NCBI GenBank assembly: GCA_945865395.1 | Contig: CAMBDT010000004.1 | Coordinates: 1-35,253, forward strand | From: Acidimicrobium ferrooxidans DSM 10331 | GTDB lineage: Bacteria; Actinomycetota; Acidimicrobiia; Acidimicrobiales; Ilumatobacteraceae | Direction: 5' to 3' | DNA length: 35,253 nucleotides | Shown here: positions 15,695-23,897 of the stretch, piece by piece | How the letters are laid out: each line of letters opens with the position of its first letter | Position numbering within the stretch: the first letter of the stretch is position 1 | Translations under genes and position numbers: made by a program | Notes under the pieces: generated by a model | Databases searched by the model: none | Seen by the model: the letters and a program-made list of their open reading frames with translations, nothing else | Told to the model about the DNA's origin: nothing

Positions 15695-16366
15695 ATGCGC
15701 ATTGGCTTGCTCGGCGGCACGGGACCAGCGGGCAGTGCGTTGGGTCTGCGATTGGCATCGATTGGTTATGAGGTCGTGCTGGGGTCTCGAGATGCGAGCA
15801 AGGCCAAAGTTCTTTGCGACGAACTAATCAAAAAGTGGCCCGAATATAAATTGAATATTTCTGGCGGCGACAATGACAAAGCAGCAAGTTGCGAACTTGT
15901 CATCATCGCAACACCTTGGGATTCGGCGGCGACCGTCGTTAATGAACATACACAAGACCTCGCCGGCAAAATTGTCGTGACGATGGCTAATGCGCTGGTA
16001 AGAGTAGGTAAAGAGTTTCAGCCACTTGTGCCACCACGTGGAAGCATCGCGGCACATGTGCAAGCCGAGATTCCGTTGTCACGAGTGGTCGCTGCGTTTC
16101 AGCACCTACCGGCGACAGAACTCGGTCGCCTCGGACATGAAGTTGACAGTGATGTTTTGATTTGTTCTGATGATCCGGTTGCGACGGCAACAATTAGCGA
16201 GATTGTCTCGAAAATTCCGGGATGTCGGCCCCTGAATGCCGGAACTTTGTCGAACGCCTTGGCAATCGAAGCGTTCACCGCCGTGCTGCTGCAACTGAAC
16301 GTTCGTTATAAGACCAGAGTGGCGCCGCGATTGACCGGCATACCTGATCGCGGTGGCGCAGTTTGA
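15695..16366 (+). CDS. npdG: F420:NADPH oxidoreductase (NpdG/Fno)
   Basis: Transfers hydride between NADPH and coenzyme F420 in the cytoplasm, supplying reduced F420. The product begins MRIGLLGGTGPAGSALGLRLASIGYEVVLGSR, with the GxGxxG-like NADP site and a phosphate-contacting SR, as in Fno proteins. It contains VIIATPWDS, VVTMANAL and AAFQHLPATEL and has a normal length (223 residues). An in-frame TTG at 15686 would add three residues, but the family start fits the ATG. The stop overlaps the TTG start of mshC (TTGA). It implies F420 in this organism, in agreement with the luciferase-like gene at 22882. Confidence 0.9.
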   Translation: MRIGLLGGTGPAGSALGLRLASIGYEVVLGSRDASKAKVLCDELIKKWPEYKLNISGGDNDKAASCELVIIATPWDSAATVVNEHTQDLAGKIVVTMANALVRVGKEFQPLVPPRGSIAAHVQAEIPLSRVVAAFQHLPATELGRLGHEVDSDVLICSDDPVATATISEIVSKIPGCRPLNAGTLSNALAIEAFTAVLLQLNVRYKTRVAPRLTGIPDRGGAV

Positions 16367-17493
16367 CATTGAAACTTTATGACACGGCAAAAAAGCGTGT
16401 CGTAGATTTTGTCGCTGATCAGCAAGTCTTGATGTATACATGCGGCATCACGCCGTATGACGCCACACACATTGGTCACGCTTTCACATTTGTAACTTAC
16501 GACGTTCTGCAGCGTCGATTGATCGATCTCGGACACACGGTGAAGTGTGTTCGCAATGTCACCGATGTCGATGACCCGTTGTTTGCCAAAGCGCGCGAAC
16601 TCGGGGTTCACTATCTTGACCTTGCCGCAGGCGAAGAGGCGAGGTTCAATGCCGACATGACTGCACTAAATGTTCTAGATGTTTACAGCACGCCACGAGC
16701 GTCGTCGGCAATCGCCGATATTCGTGGGTTCATCGGCATGGTCATAGAAAAAGGTTTCGCCTATCAGGCCGGCCAAAGCGTCTATTTCGACGTGACTAAG
16801 TTCGGGTCTTTTGGCAGTGTTTCTAATTATGACAATGCAACAATGATGAGACTCGCAGCCGAACGTGGTGGCCAAATAGACGACCCGCACAAGCGTCACA
16901 AGCTTGACTTTGTGTTGTGGCAACCTTCGGCTGCCGACGAGCCAAGTTGGGACACGATTTGGGGTCCTGGCCGTCCGGGTTGGCACATCGAATGCTCGGC
17001 ACTTGCGTTGCGCGAACTCGGCTCGACAATTGATCTGCATGGCGGTGGCAGCGATTTGATTTTTCCGCATCACGAATGCGAGCGTGCTCAGTCTGAAGCC
17101 GCAACTGGTGAATTGTTCGTTAAACATTGGATGCACGTCGCGATGGTTTTTATGAATGGCAGCAAAATGTCGAAGAGTCTCGGCAATCTCGAGTTTGTTG
17201 ATCGCTTGCGCAAGCAACACGACCCGCGCGCAATTCGTTTGGCCTTGATTGCGAATCACTATCGCTATGAGTGGGAGTGGACACCATCGGCGATGCCCAA
17301 AGCACACGAGCGCTTGCAGGCATGGTCGCAAGCAAAATCTGGGGATGGGAGCGCAGCACTTGAAGAAGTTCGCAATGCACTCGACGACGACTTAAATGTT
17401 CCTCAGGCGATTGCAACGCTTGATGACGCCGCGAAGTCGGGTCACAATGTTTCTATGGCTGCGGCATTGTTGGGTGTCAAAATCTCAGCATGA
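16363..17493 (+). CDS. mshC: Cysteine:GlcN-Ins ligase of mycothiol synthesis
   Basis: Joins cysteine to glucosaminyl-inositol at the expense of ATP, the third committed step of mycothiol synthesis. It is a CysRS-like class I enzyme: Cys27 in YTCGITPYDATHIGHAF (HIGH at 36-39), VTDVDDPLFAKA, HIECSALALRELG, a PHHECERAQSEA segment, and KMSKSLGN. Cys27 and the later Cys/His residues are the likely zinc site that binds cysteine. The TPYDATH and DVDDPLF segments separate MshC from true cysteinyl-tRNA synthetase, as does the 376-residue length with no anticodon-binding domain. The start is TTG at 16363, or TTG 16369. The end overlaps plsC (ATGA). Confidence 0.9.
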   Translation: MTLKLYDTAKKRVVDFVADQQVLMYTCGITPYDATHIGHAFTFVTYDVLQRRLIDLGHTVKCVRNVTDVDDPLFAKARELGVHYLDLAAGEEARFNADMTALNVLDVYSTPRASSAIADIRGFIGMVIEKGFAYQAGQSVYFDVTKFGSFGSVSNYDNATMMRLAAERGGQIDDPHKRHKLDFVLWQPSAADEPSWDTIWGPGRPGWHIECSALALRELGSTIDLHGGGSDLIFPHHECERAQSEAATGELFVKHWMHVAMVFMNGSKMSKSLGNLEFVDRLRKQHDPRAIRLALIANHYRYEWEWTPSAMPKAHERLQAWSQAKSGDGSAALEEVRNALDDDLNVPQAIATLDDAAKSGHNVSMAAALLGVKISA

Positions 17494-18224
17494 AACTGCG
17501 ACGCACCAAAGGCACGGTTCAATTTGATCCGTTGAAATATGTTGGCGCCACCAAGTTTCAGACTCGTTTCAGACCCTTTGTCAGATTCTTCGTCAAGCGA
17601 TTGTGGAAGTTTTCTTTAGAGGGATTCGATCAGATTCCCACGGATGGTCCGGCGATTTTGTGTGCCAATCACATCAGTTTCTTAGATTCTGTCTTTTTGC
17701 TCACTTATTCGCCACGCAATATGTCTGTAGTTGGCAAGAGCGAATATATGGACTCTTTCAAGACGAGATGGTTGTTCACAAAAATCGGAATGATTCCGCT
17801 TGATCGCACTGGCGGAGAAAATGCAAACTCTGCAATGGTCGCCGTCGAAGGCGTGTTGTCGCGTGGCGAGTTGTTCGGAATTTTCCCCGAGGGCACACGA
17901 AGTAGAGATGGTCGTCTATATAAAGGTCGCACGGGTGCTGCACGGTTGGCGCTTAAGTTTGGTTGCCCGATTTATCCGGTTGGCATAACAGGCACGAGTG
18001 AAATTATGGCCCCAGACACGGTGATGCCGAAGTTCGGTAAGCACTGCAAAATTGAGATAGGCGCACCGATTGATACGCAAAAATATTTATCGCGTGCCAA
18101 CGAACCAGAAGTTTTGCGCGAACTGACAGACGAAATAATGGTGCGAATTCAGGTACTAACTAATCAAGAGTATGTCTACGACTACGCACCCAAGCGATCT
18201 AGCGCAAATCGAACCCATATCTAA
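17490..18224 (+). CDS. plsC: 1-acyl-sn-glycerol-3-phosphate acyltransferase
   Basis: Acylates lysophosphatidic acid to phosphatidic acid at the inner face of the membrane. The NHxxxxD motif is in CANHISFLDSVFL, the acyltransferase block II/III in IPLDRTGGEN and FPEGTRSRDGR, and a late YPVGITGTSEIM matches block IV. Length 244 is usual. A hydrophobic stretch around the first motif fits membrane association. It is translationally coupled to mshC by the ATGA overlap. Phosphatidic acid would feed the CDP-diacylglycerol used by pgsA downstream. Confidence 0.93.
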   Translation: MKLRRTKGTVQFDPLKYVGATKFQTRFRPFVRFFVKRLWKFSLEGFDQIPTDGPAILCANHISFLDSVFLLTYSPRNMSVVGKSEYMDSFKTRWLFTKIGMIPLDRTGGENANSAMVAVEGVLSRGELFGIFPEGTRSRDGRLYKGRTGAARLALKFGCPIYPVGITGTSEIMAPDTVMPKFGKHCKIEIGAPIDTQKYLSRANEPEVLRELTDEIMVRIQVLTNQEYVYDYAPKRSSANRTHI

Positions 18225-18237
18225 AACCGCCGCAATC

Positions 18238-18243
18238 TAGACT
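18238..18243 (+). promoter_or_regulatory. Candidate leaderless -10 box of thrS
   Basis: TAGACT ends six bases before the GTG start. A GAAGG sits between but only one base from the GTG, too close to act as a normal ribosome binding site. The same hexamer precedes yajC. Confidence 0.45.
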
Positions 18244-18249
18244 GAAGGC

Positions 18250-20235
18250 GTGACAAGCAATAGTGCGATGATCAAAGTTCGGTTGCCTGACGACTCGACA
18301 AGAGAATTGCCGGTTGGATCGACGGGTTTAGATCTTGCACAGTCGATAGGCAAGCGATTGGCGCAGGCCGCGGTGGCGACTGTGATCAACGGCGTCGAGT
18401 CAGATTTGGGCGTCGTGATTGTAGATGGCGCAAAGGTTTCGATTATCACGGCTGATTCTGAAGCCGGTCGACATGTTTTGCGCCACTCTACGGCACATGT
18501 GCTTGCACAGGCTGTCGTGCAACTTTTTGAGGGCGCCAAGTTTTCAATTGGTCCGGCGATTGAAGACGGTTTTTATTATGACTTCGAATTGCTAAACAAT
18601 AAAACTTTCAGCGACGCCGACTTGGTCGCGATTTCTGAACGGATGCAACAAATTGTTTCAGCCGACCAGCCATTCGTGCGCTCTGAGATGTCGGCAAATG
18701 ATGCCTTGAAAGTTTTCAAAGATCAGCCGTACAAGTGCGAAATTATTCAACGTGTCACCAAAGGCGACGCCGATTCGAGCGACGCACTTGAAGCCGGCAG
18801 TTCAGATGCTGTCAGTGTCTATCGCAACAGCGAGAATTTCGTTGATCTCTGTCGTGGACCACATGTACCGTCAACAAGTCGACTCGGTCACTTTGCTTTG
18901 ATGAAAGTTGCCGGCGCATATTGGCGCGGCAACGAGAAGGGCCCAATGTTGCAGCGCATCTATGGCACCGCATGGGAGTCGAAGTCGGCGCTCGCCGAGC
19001 ATCTGCACCGACTCGAAGAAGCAGAGAAGCGCGACCATCGTCGACTAGCCGTCGAGATGGATCTTCTCTCGTTTCCACAAGAGCTCGGCGGTGGGCTCGC
19101 AGTTTGGCATCCGAAGGGTGGCATCGTGCGCAAACTGATGGAGGACTATTCAAGAGAGCGTCATCAAAACGGTGGATATAAGTTCGTCTTTACTCCGCAC
19201 TTGGCAAATTCTCATCTGTTTGAAACTTCAGGTCACTTGCAGTTTTACAAAGACGGAATGTATCCACCGATGGAGATGGACAACGGCACTTATTATCCCA
19301 AGCCGATGAATTGCCCGATGCATTGCTTGATTTATCGCGACCGTCAGCGAAGTTATCGCGAGTTGCCATTGCGATTGTTCGAATTGGGCACCGTATATCG
19401 ATATGAACGCGCGGGCACACTGCACGGGTTATTGCGAATCAGAGGCTTCACTCAAGATGACAGTCATATCTTTTGTACCGAAGAGCAAATGGCCGACGAA
19501 ATTGCTTCGCTGCTTGACTTCGTGTTGAGCGTTTTGCGTCGTTTTGGCTTCAACGATTTCGATTTCAAACTCAGCACTCGCAACGCCGAAAAGTCGGTTG
19601 GCTCTGACGAGATCTGGACAAAGGCGACCGACGCTTTGCGCGAAGCGCTTAACCGCCACGGTTTGCAATTTACGGTCGCGCCAGGTGACGCGGCGTTTTA
19701 TGGACCGAAAATTGATATCGATGTGCGCGATGCAATCGGCAGAAAGTGGCAGTTAAGCACGATTCAATGCGACTTCAATTTGCCTGAGCGATTTGGTCTT
19801 GAATACATTGCAACTGACAACGCAAGAAAGCGTCCGATCATGTTGCATCGTGCACTGTTTGGTTCGATCGAGCGCTTTTTTGGCGTGTTGCTCGAACATT
19901 ACGGCGGGGCGTTTCCGACTTGGCTCGCACCGGTTCAGGTGCGCGTGTTGGCCGTCGCATCGGCGCACGAAGAATATGCTGCGACCGTCGCAGGTCGCCT
20001 GATTAAAAGCGGTTACCGCGTCGATCAACTTGTTGCCGACGAGCAACTTGGCAAGCGAATTCGTGCATCAAAGTTAGAGCGAATCCCGTATGTGTTGGTT
20101 GTCGGTGACGACGATGTTGCAAATGCGACCGTCGGCGTCAACCCGCGCGGCGGCGATGTGCGTCGTGATGTGCCGTTAACTGATTTCATAAACCAACTAT
20201 CCATTGATGTTGGACAGGCAAATAATGTTTCTTGA
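18250..20235 (+). CDS. thrS: Threonyl-tRNA synthetase
   Basis: 661 residues, full length. An N-terminal TGS domain (residues 5-70) is followed by the editing domain with the HSTAHVLAQAV motif (HxxxH). The class II core includes PMNCPMHCLIYRDRQRSYRELP with the zinc cysteine, RYERAGTLHGLLRIRGFTQDDSHIF (motif 2) and a motif 3 with GSIERFFGVLLEHY. The C-terminal anticodon-binding domain begins near AWLAPVQVRVLAV-like sequence. The GTG start is 25 bases after plsC. It heads the thrS-HIT-pgsA-acyltransferase order conserved in mycobacteria. Confidence 0.98.
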   Translation: MTSNSAMIKVRLPDDSTRELPVGSTGLDLAQSIGKRLAQAAVATVINGVESDLGVVIVDGAKVSIITADSEAGRHVLRHSTAHVLAQAVVQLFEGAKFSIGPAIEDGFYYDFELLNNKTFSDADLVAISERMQQIVSADQPFVRSEMSANDALKVFKDQPYKCEIIQRVTKGDADSSDALEAGSSDAVSVYRNSENFVDLCRGPHVPSTSRLGHFALMKVAGAYWRGNEKGPMLQRIYGTAWESKSALAEHLHRLEEAEKRDHRRLAVEMDLLSFPQELGGGLAVWHPKGGIVRKLMEDYSRERHQNGGYKFVFTPHLANSHLFETSGHLQFYKDGMYPPMEMDNGTYYPKPMNCPMHCLIYRDRQRSYRELPLRLFELGTVYRYERAGTLHGLLRIRGFTQDDSHIFCTEEQMADEIASLLDFVLSVLRRFGFNDFDFKLSTRNAEKSVGSDEIWTKATDALREALNRHGLQFTVAPGDAAFYGPKIDIDVRDAIGRKWQLSTIQCDFNLPERFGLEYIATDNARKRPIMLHRALFGSIERFFGVLLEHYGGAFPTWLAPVQVRVLAVASAHEEYAATVAGRLIKSGYRVDQLVADEQLGKRIRASKLERIPYVLVVGDDDVANATVGVNPRGGDVRRDVPLTDFINQLSIDVGQANNVS

Positions 20236-20253
20236 GCGTCTGATGAGCAAGTC

Positions 20254-20760
20254 GTGCTAGAGAGACTATGGAACGGTTGGCGGGCCGATTATGTCGTGCA
20301 TGGCCAGGGTGCGCAAAAGAAATCAGAACACTCGATTTTTACGCAGATTTTAAATAGCAACTTGACCGATGAGCAGAGTTACATCGTTTATCGGGGTGAC
20401 AAAGTTTTTGCGATCATGAATGTCTTTCCATATACATCGGGTCATCTTTTGGTTGTGCCATATCGTGAGGTTGCCGAACTTGAAAATCTAACTCAAGTTG
20501 AAACTTCAGAACTCTGGGCGACGGTCACGACCGGTGTCAAAGTTTTGAAGAGTGTCTATAACCCAGAAGCGATGAATGTGGGCATCAACTTAGGTGCTGC
20601 CGCTGGTGGAAGCATTGCTCAACACTTGCACGTACACATCGTGGGTAGATGGGGTGGCGATACGAATTTCATGGTGGCAACTGCCAACACCAAAATTTTG
20701 CCTGAAGCACTTGATTCAAGCGCCGAGCGAGTTAGAAAAGCTTGGGCACTTCAGAAATGA
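20254..20760 (+). CDS. HIT-family protein, Ap4A-phosphorylase-like
   Basis: 168 residues. The histidine triad is QHLHVHIVGRWGGD (His124, His126, His128), with the family segments YVIYRGDKVFAIMNVFPYTSGHLLVVPYR-like and NVGINLGAAAGGSIAQ. Close in sequence and position to the mycobacterial HIT protein beside thrS (Rv2613c), which has been reported as a diadenosine tetraphosphate phosphorylase. Ap4A is made by aminoacyl-tRNA synthetases, so the link to thrS makes functional sense; this is inference. The start is GTG, 18 bases after thrS. Confidence 0.88.
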   Translation: MLERLWNGWRADYVVHGQGAQKKSEHSIFTQILNSNLTDEQSYIVYRGDKVFAIMNVFPYTSGHLLVVPYREVAELENLTQVETSELWATVTTGVKVLKSVYNPEAMNVGINLGAAAGGSIAQHLHVHIVGRWGGDTNFMVATANTKILPEALDSSAERVRKAWALQK

Positions 20761-20772
20761 GCGAGCACAAAG

Positions 20773-21258
20773 ATGTCTGATTCGCCAAACGAGATTCGCG
20801 ATGAGTTGCCAGCCGACTTGAATGTCACTGCATTCGTTGGCCCATACAAGTTTCCTGACAACAGTCGGCGACGAATACCCGGCGTGATTTATATAGTTAT
20901 TGCCGTCGCGTGTTTTGGTCTGTGGTTTTCGCAGCACGATGCTAAATCTGCGCTCGTTAGCGACGGATTTCTCGCCGCAGCGATCTTGTTGACCGTTGTC
21001 GGTTTGTTCTCGTTATCAGCGTCATGGCGCATGACCGTTGACGAAAAACTAGCTCTCGTGCATGCAACACGGGCAGTTGGTTTTGCGGTCGGCCACGCAT
21101 CGGCGCAACAAGTTTGGCGAGGGTTTCGTAGTCGGCCAACTTGGAGAGTTATGTGTTACAGCGCTCAAGAGCCGCCGTTGCAACGCGGACTTGTTTTGGT
21201 CGATGCTATTGATGCACGAATTGTCGAGTGTCTAGTTGAATCAAATCCCGAGCGTTAG
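20773..21258 (+). CDS. Small membrane protein of unknown function
   Basis: 161 residues. A polar N-terminus of about 35 residues precedes two hydrophobic segments (about residues 36-52 and 64-83), then a soluble C-terminal half rich in W, R and V. No motif is recognised. The C-terminal part (TVDEKLALVHATRAVGFAVGHASAQQVWRGFRSRPTWRV) has the strand pattern of a PH-like domain, but this is only an impression. It lies between the HIT gene and pgsA, so it may be cotranscribed with the inositol-lipid genes. Its TAG stop forms the first half of the candidate pgsA -10 box. Confidence 0.8.
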   Translation: MSDSPNEIRDELPADLNVTAFVGPYKFPDNSRRRIPGVIYIVIAVACFGLWFSQHDAKSALVSDGFLAAAILLTVVGLFSLSASWRMTVDEKLALVHATRAVGFAVGHASAQQVWRGFRSRPTWRVMCYSAQEPPLQRGLVLVDAIDARIVECLVESNPER

Positions 21259-21261
21259 GCT
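21256..21261 (+). promoter_or_regulatory. Candidate leaderless -10 box of pgsA
   Basis: TAGGCT overlaps the stop codon of the preceding gene and ends six bases before the pgsA ATG, with no ribosome binding site between. Confidence 0.4.
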
Positions 21262-21267
21262 ATAACG

Positions 21268-21957
21268 ATGTTCGATGGCAGATTTCGCCACCAAGTAGAG
21301 CGTGTTGTTCGACCTGTCGGCGAGCAACTTCGCAAGACCAAGATTTCGCCAGATCACTTGACTTTGCTTGGCCTGTTCGTTTCGTTTGGCGCCGCAGTGG
21401 CAATTGGTCTTGGTACTTTGCGCCTTGGCTTGTTATTGGTTGTGCTTGCGGCAGTGCCTGACCTGTTGGATGGTGCCTTGGCAAAAGCTTCGAACCAAAG
21501 TAGCCAACGCGGTGCTTTCTTCGACTCGACGATTGACCGAGTTACCGACGCGGTGTTGCTTGGTGGCGTTGCTTGGTTCTTGGGTTATCAACGAGGTGCC
21601 TACGCATCGGTTTTGGTGTTTGCCGTAATGGCCGTTTCTTCGCTGATTTCTTATCAGCGCGCCAAGGCTGAATCACTCGGTTTAAATGCCAAGGGTGGGC
21701 TGATGGAGCGAGCCGAGCGAATTATCTTGCTTTGTGTTGGTTTGTTGTTTGACTCACTGTTGTTCTGGGCGATGGTGCTGATGCTGGTGTTAGTCACGAT
21801 GACCGCTGTTCAAAGATTTTTCAAAGTCTGGAATCAAGCCGCCGTGGCGCCAGCAACTGCAGATCGAGTTGCATTGCGTCAGTCACGACGAGCCTCTCGT
21901 CGAGCCCAGCGTGACGACCGTCGACTGCGGGTGACTCGACGTCGTCGCGTGCAGTGA
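21268..21957 (+). CDS. pgsA: CDP-alcohol phosphatidyltransferase, probable phosphatidylinositol-phosphate synthase
   Basis: Membrane enzyme transferring phosphatidyl from CDP-diacylglycerol to inositol phosphate, the entry step to phosphatidylinositol and mannosides. The signature is DLLDGALAKASNQSSQRG then AFFDSTIDR: the four aspartates of the DxxDGxxAR-x8-GxxxDxxxD motif are kept, but the usual Arg is Lys. About five to six membrane segments follow. The last 25 residues are strongly basic (RRASRRAQRDDRRL), likely facing the cytoplasm. Context with a PatA-like acyltransferase and PimA argues for the inositol-phosphate substrate rather than glycerol phosphate. It overlaps the next gene by GTGA. 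Confidence 0.88.
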   Translation: MFDGRFRHQVERVVRPVGEQLRKTKISPDHLTLLGLFVSFGAAVAIGLGTLRLGLLLVVLAAVPDLLDGALAKASNQSSQRGAFFDSTIDRVTDAVLLGGVAWFLGYQRGAYASVLVFAVMAVSSLISYQRAKAESLGLNAKGGLMERAERIILLCVGLLFDSLLFWAMVLMLVLVTMTAVQRFFKVWNQAAVAPATADRVALRQSRRASRRAQRDDRRLRVTRRRRVQ

Positions 21958-22889
21958 CGAGTAATAACCAGTCACAAGCAACTGTTTCGCGCGTTGACGC
22001 ACTGTTAATTTTCACTTACAAATTAGTCAGCCGATTGACGAAGGTCATGTCTCCTGACTTGGTGGCCCGCATCAGTGCGGTACTCGTGCCGATCGTCTGC
22101 GTGTTCATGCGCAAGCAGCGAAAAATTGTTGCCCGCAATATGAGACGCGTCAACCCAGACTTGCATGGTCGGCAACTGCGACGAACCGTGCGCATGTCGT
22201 ATCAAAGTTATGCTCGTTATTTTGTTGAGACCTTTCGTCTGCCGGGGCTCGATAAAAAGGCGATTGATGCAAAGATCTCGATATCTGGTTTTGAACACAT
22301 CAAAAATGGATTAGATCTCGGCAAGGGTGTGATCTTGGCTTTACCGCACCTGGGTGGCTGGGAGTGGTCGGGTCGTTGGTTGATTCATCAAGGACACAAT
22401 TTGCACGCCGTTGTTGAAAAACTCGAATCGCAAGCGCTATTTGAATTGTTCCTAGAACTGCGCACGAGCTATGGGGTGAGCGTTATCCCGTTAGATGAAA
22501 ACGCAGGTGTGGCTGTGCAAGAAGCATTGACAAAAAACCAAATCGTCGCACTTTTATGCGATCGTGATCTGCAGGGCAATGGCATCGAAGTTGAGTTCTT
22601 CGGTGAGCGAACAACGGTGCCAGCAGGGCCAGCATTTTTCGCGTTACGCACAGGAGCTGCGCTATTGCCCCTCGGGACATATTTTGGTGACGATCTTGAT
22701 CAACACGAAACGATCGTGCGACCGCCGATCAATGTTGCTCGAACTGGCTCATTGCGCAGCGACATGAGCGAAATATCACAGGCTCTGGTGAAAGAACTTG
22801 AATATCTGATTCGTCGTGCGCCAGAGCAATGGCATTTGTTTCAACCAAATTGGCCTAGCGACAGATTAGAACTTGAGAGAGTCAGCTAA
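21954..22889 (+). CDS. Phosphatidylinositol mannoside acyltransferase (PatA/LpxL-like)
   Basis: 311 residues of the lauroyl/LPLAT acyltransferase family. The catalytic HxxxxE is His132...Glu137 in ALPHLGGWEWSG, followed by VALLCDRDLQGNGIEVEFFGE and TTVPAGPAFFALRTGAALLP, typical of this family. An N-terminal hydrophobic/amphipathic stretch suggests membrane contact. In mycobacteria the gene between pgsA and pimA acylates PIM1/PIM2; the same position here supports that role. The GTG start overlaps the pgsA stop. Its TAA stop overlaps the convergent luciferase-like gene by eight bases. Confidence 0.88.
   Translation: MTSNNQSQATVSRVDALLIFTYKLVSRLTKVMSPDLVARISAVLVPIVCVFMRKQRKIVARNMRRVNPDLHGRQLRRTVRMSYQSYARYFVETFRLPGLDKKAIDAKISISGFEHIKNGLDLGKGVILALPHLGGWEWSGRWLIHQGHNLHAVVEKLESQALFELFLELRTSYGVSVIPLDENAGVAVQEALTKNQIVALLCDRDLQGNGIEVEFFGERTTVPAGPAFFALRTGAALLPLGTYFGDDLDQHETIVRPPINVARTGSLRSDMSEISQALVKELEYLIRRAPEQWHLFQPNWPSDRLELERVS
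22882..22889. other. Shared bidirectional stop octamer (convergent ends)
   Basis: TCAGCTAA gives TAA to the plus-strand acyltransferase and TGA (minus strand) to the luciferase-like gene. It is the exact reverse complement of the octamer at 11293-11300. Confidence 0.95.
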
Positions 22890-23805
22890 AAGCGTCAAAC
22901 AACTGACCGATGGCCTGGACTTGTCCACCTGAAGTCGAAGACATAACGGCGATCGGCAAGACGCCCAACTGCGACCAACCGTAAAGATTTTCGCGAACGG
23001 TGTCGGCGTCGCCCGAAAGAGTGCAGTCGTCAAGCCACTCATTGTCCATCGCAGAAATAATCTCTGCGTTGCGCGATTCTTTGGCTGATTCGGTCAAAAT
23101 CTTTTCGAACGCGTCAATTTGCTCGTGATATCCGCATGCTCGCCAATAGTTTCTGTAGTTGGGCAGCGTGACATAACCAACGAGAGTTTTGCGATGAATC
23201 GCACGAGCCGCTTCGATGTCGTCACTAATGACAGTAGGAATCATGTTGGCAAGAAACATTTCGCTGCGTCGTGACTCGGGAAGAAGTGCGAGTTGTAACG
23301 CGATATTCTTGCGCGAAGCATTTGCCCAGATTGCGCCGTCTGAAATATTGCTTGCTAGTTGCAACATCTTGTTGCGCAATGCCGCTAAATATATTGGTGG
23401 AAGATCGCCTGAAAATCGCTCTTGAGCTTTCATCGTCTCGAGATAATTTCTGATGTCGGCAAGTGGAGTAGCGGTGGTGGCGCCCAGACGATTGATAACA
23501 GGGCCATGGCTAACGCCCAAACCAAGACCAAATCGACCGTTTGAAATTTCGTGAATGTGTGCGGCGGTGTTTGCCATTTCGATCGCGTGACTGTAATAAA
23601 TCGGTTGAATCGACGTCCAAAATTTGATCATGTTTGTCGAGTGAGCCAGTGAGACGCACAAACCGATTGTTGCGCCGAGACTTGGGCAGGCGATGCCAGC
23701 AAAATTAAGTTCTTCGGCGCGACGAGCGAGATCGAGTATGGCTTGGCGTTTTTTGGCCGGAGCGACCATTGAAACTGCTGGTCGAAAAATCTCGGGCGAA
23801 ACCAT
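22882..23805 (-). CDS. Luciferase-like (LLM class) oxidoreductase, probably F420-dependent
   Basis: 307 residues with the TIM-barrel pattern of bacterial-luciferase-like monooxygenases and F420-dependent reductases: ARRAEELNFAGIACPSLG, IKFWTSIQPIYYSHAIEMANTAAHIHEISNGRFGLGLGVSHGP, DIRNYLETMKAQE and PPIYLAALRNKMLQLA. These segments match the F420-binding half of the family. F420 is more likely than FMN because npdG is in the window. The substrate is unknown. The gene is antisense to its neighbours and lies between the PatA-like gene and pimA. The ATG start follows a TAGTTT box by six bases. Confidence 0.87.
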   Translation of the reverse strand: MVSPEIFRPAVSMVAPAKKRQAILDLARRAEELNFAGIACPSLGATIGLCVSLAHSTNMIKFWTSIQPIYYSHAIEMANTAAHIHEISNGRFGLGLGVSHGPVINRLGATTATPLADIRNYLETMKAQERFSGDLPPIYLAALRNKMLQLASNISDGAIWANASRKNIALQLALLPESRRSEMFLANMIPTVISDDIEAARAIHRKTLVGYVTLPNYRNYWRACGYHEQIDAFEKILTESAKESRNAEIISAMDNEWLDDCTLSGDADTVRENLYGWSQLGVLPIAVMSSTSGGQVQAIGQLFDAFS

Positions 23806-23811
23806 GCGATA

Positions 23812-23817
23812 AAACTA
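23812..23817 (-). promoter_or_regulatory. Candidate leaderless -10 box of the luciferase-like gene
   Basis: On the minus strand TAGTTT ends six bases before the ATG. No ribosome binding site lies between. Confidence 0.4.
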
Positions 23818-23897
23818 GTCGCAATGGTCGTACCGTAGTTGCCGTGAATGATGCGAGCAAAAGTTTGAATTTCGGCACTAGCTATGTGCGCAAAAAA

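Noticed and set aside
16363-17493. Cysteinyl-tRNA synthetase as the identity of this gene
   Set aside because: It lacks the anticodon-binding C-terminal domain and has the TPYDATH and DVDDPLF segments of MshC.
23769-23897. 43-residue N-terminal extension of PimA
   Set aside because: It overlaps the antisense luciferase-like gene and matches nothing at the start of PimA proteins; ATG 23898 gives the family start.
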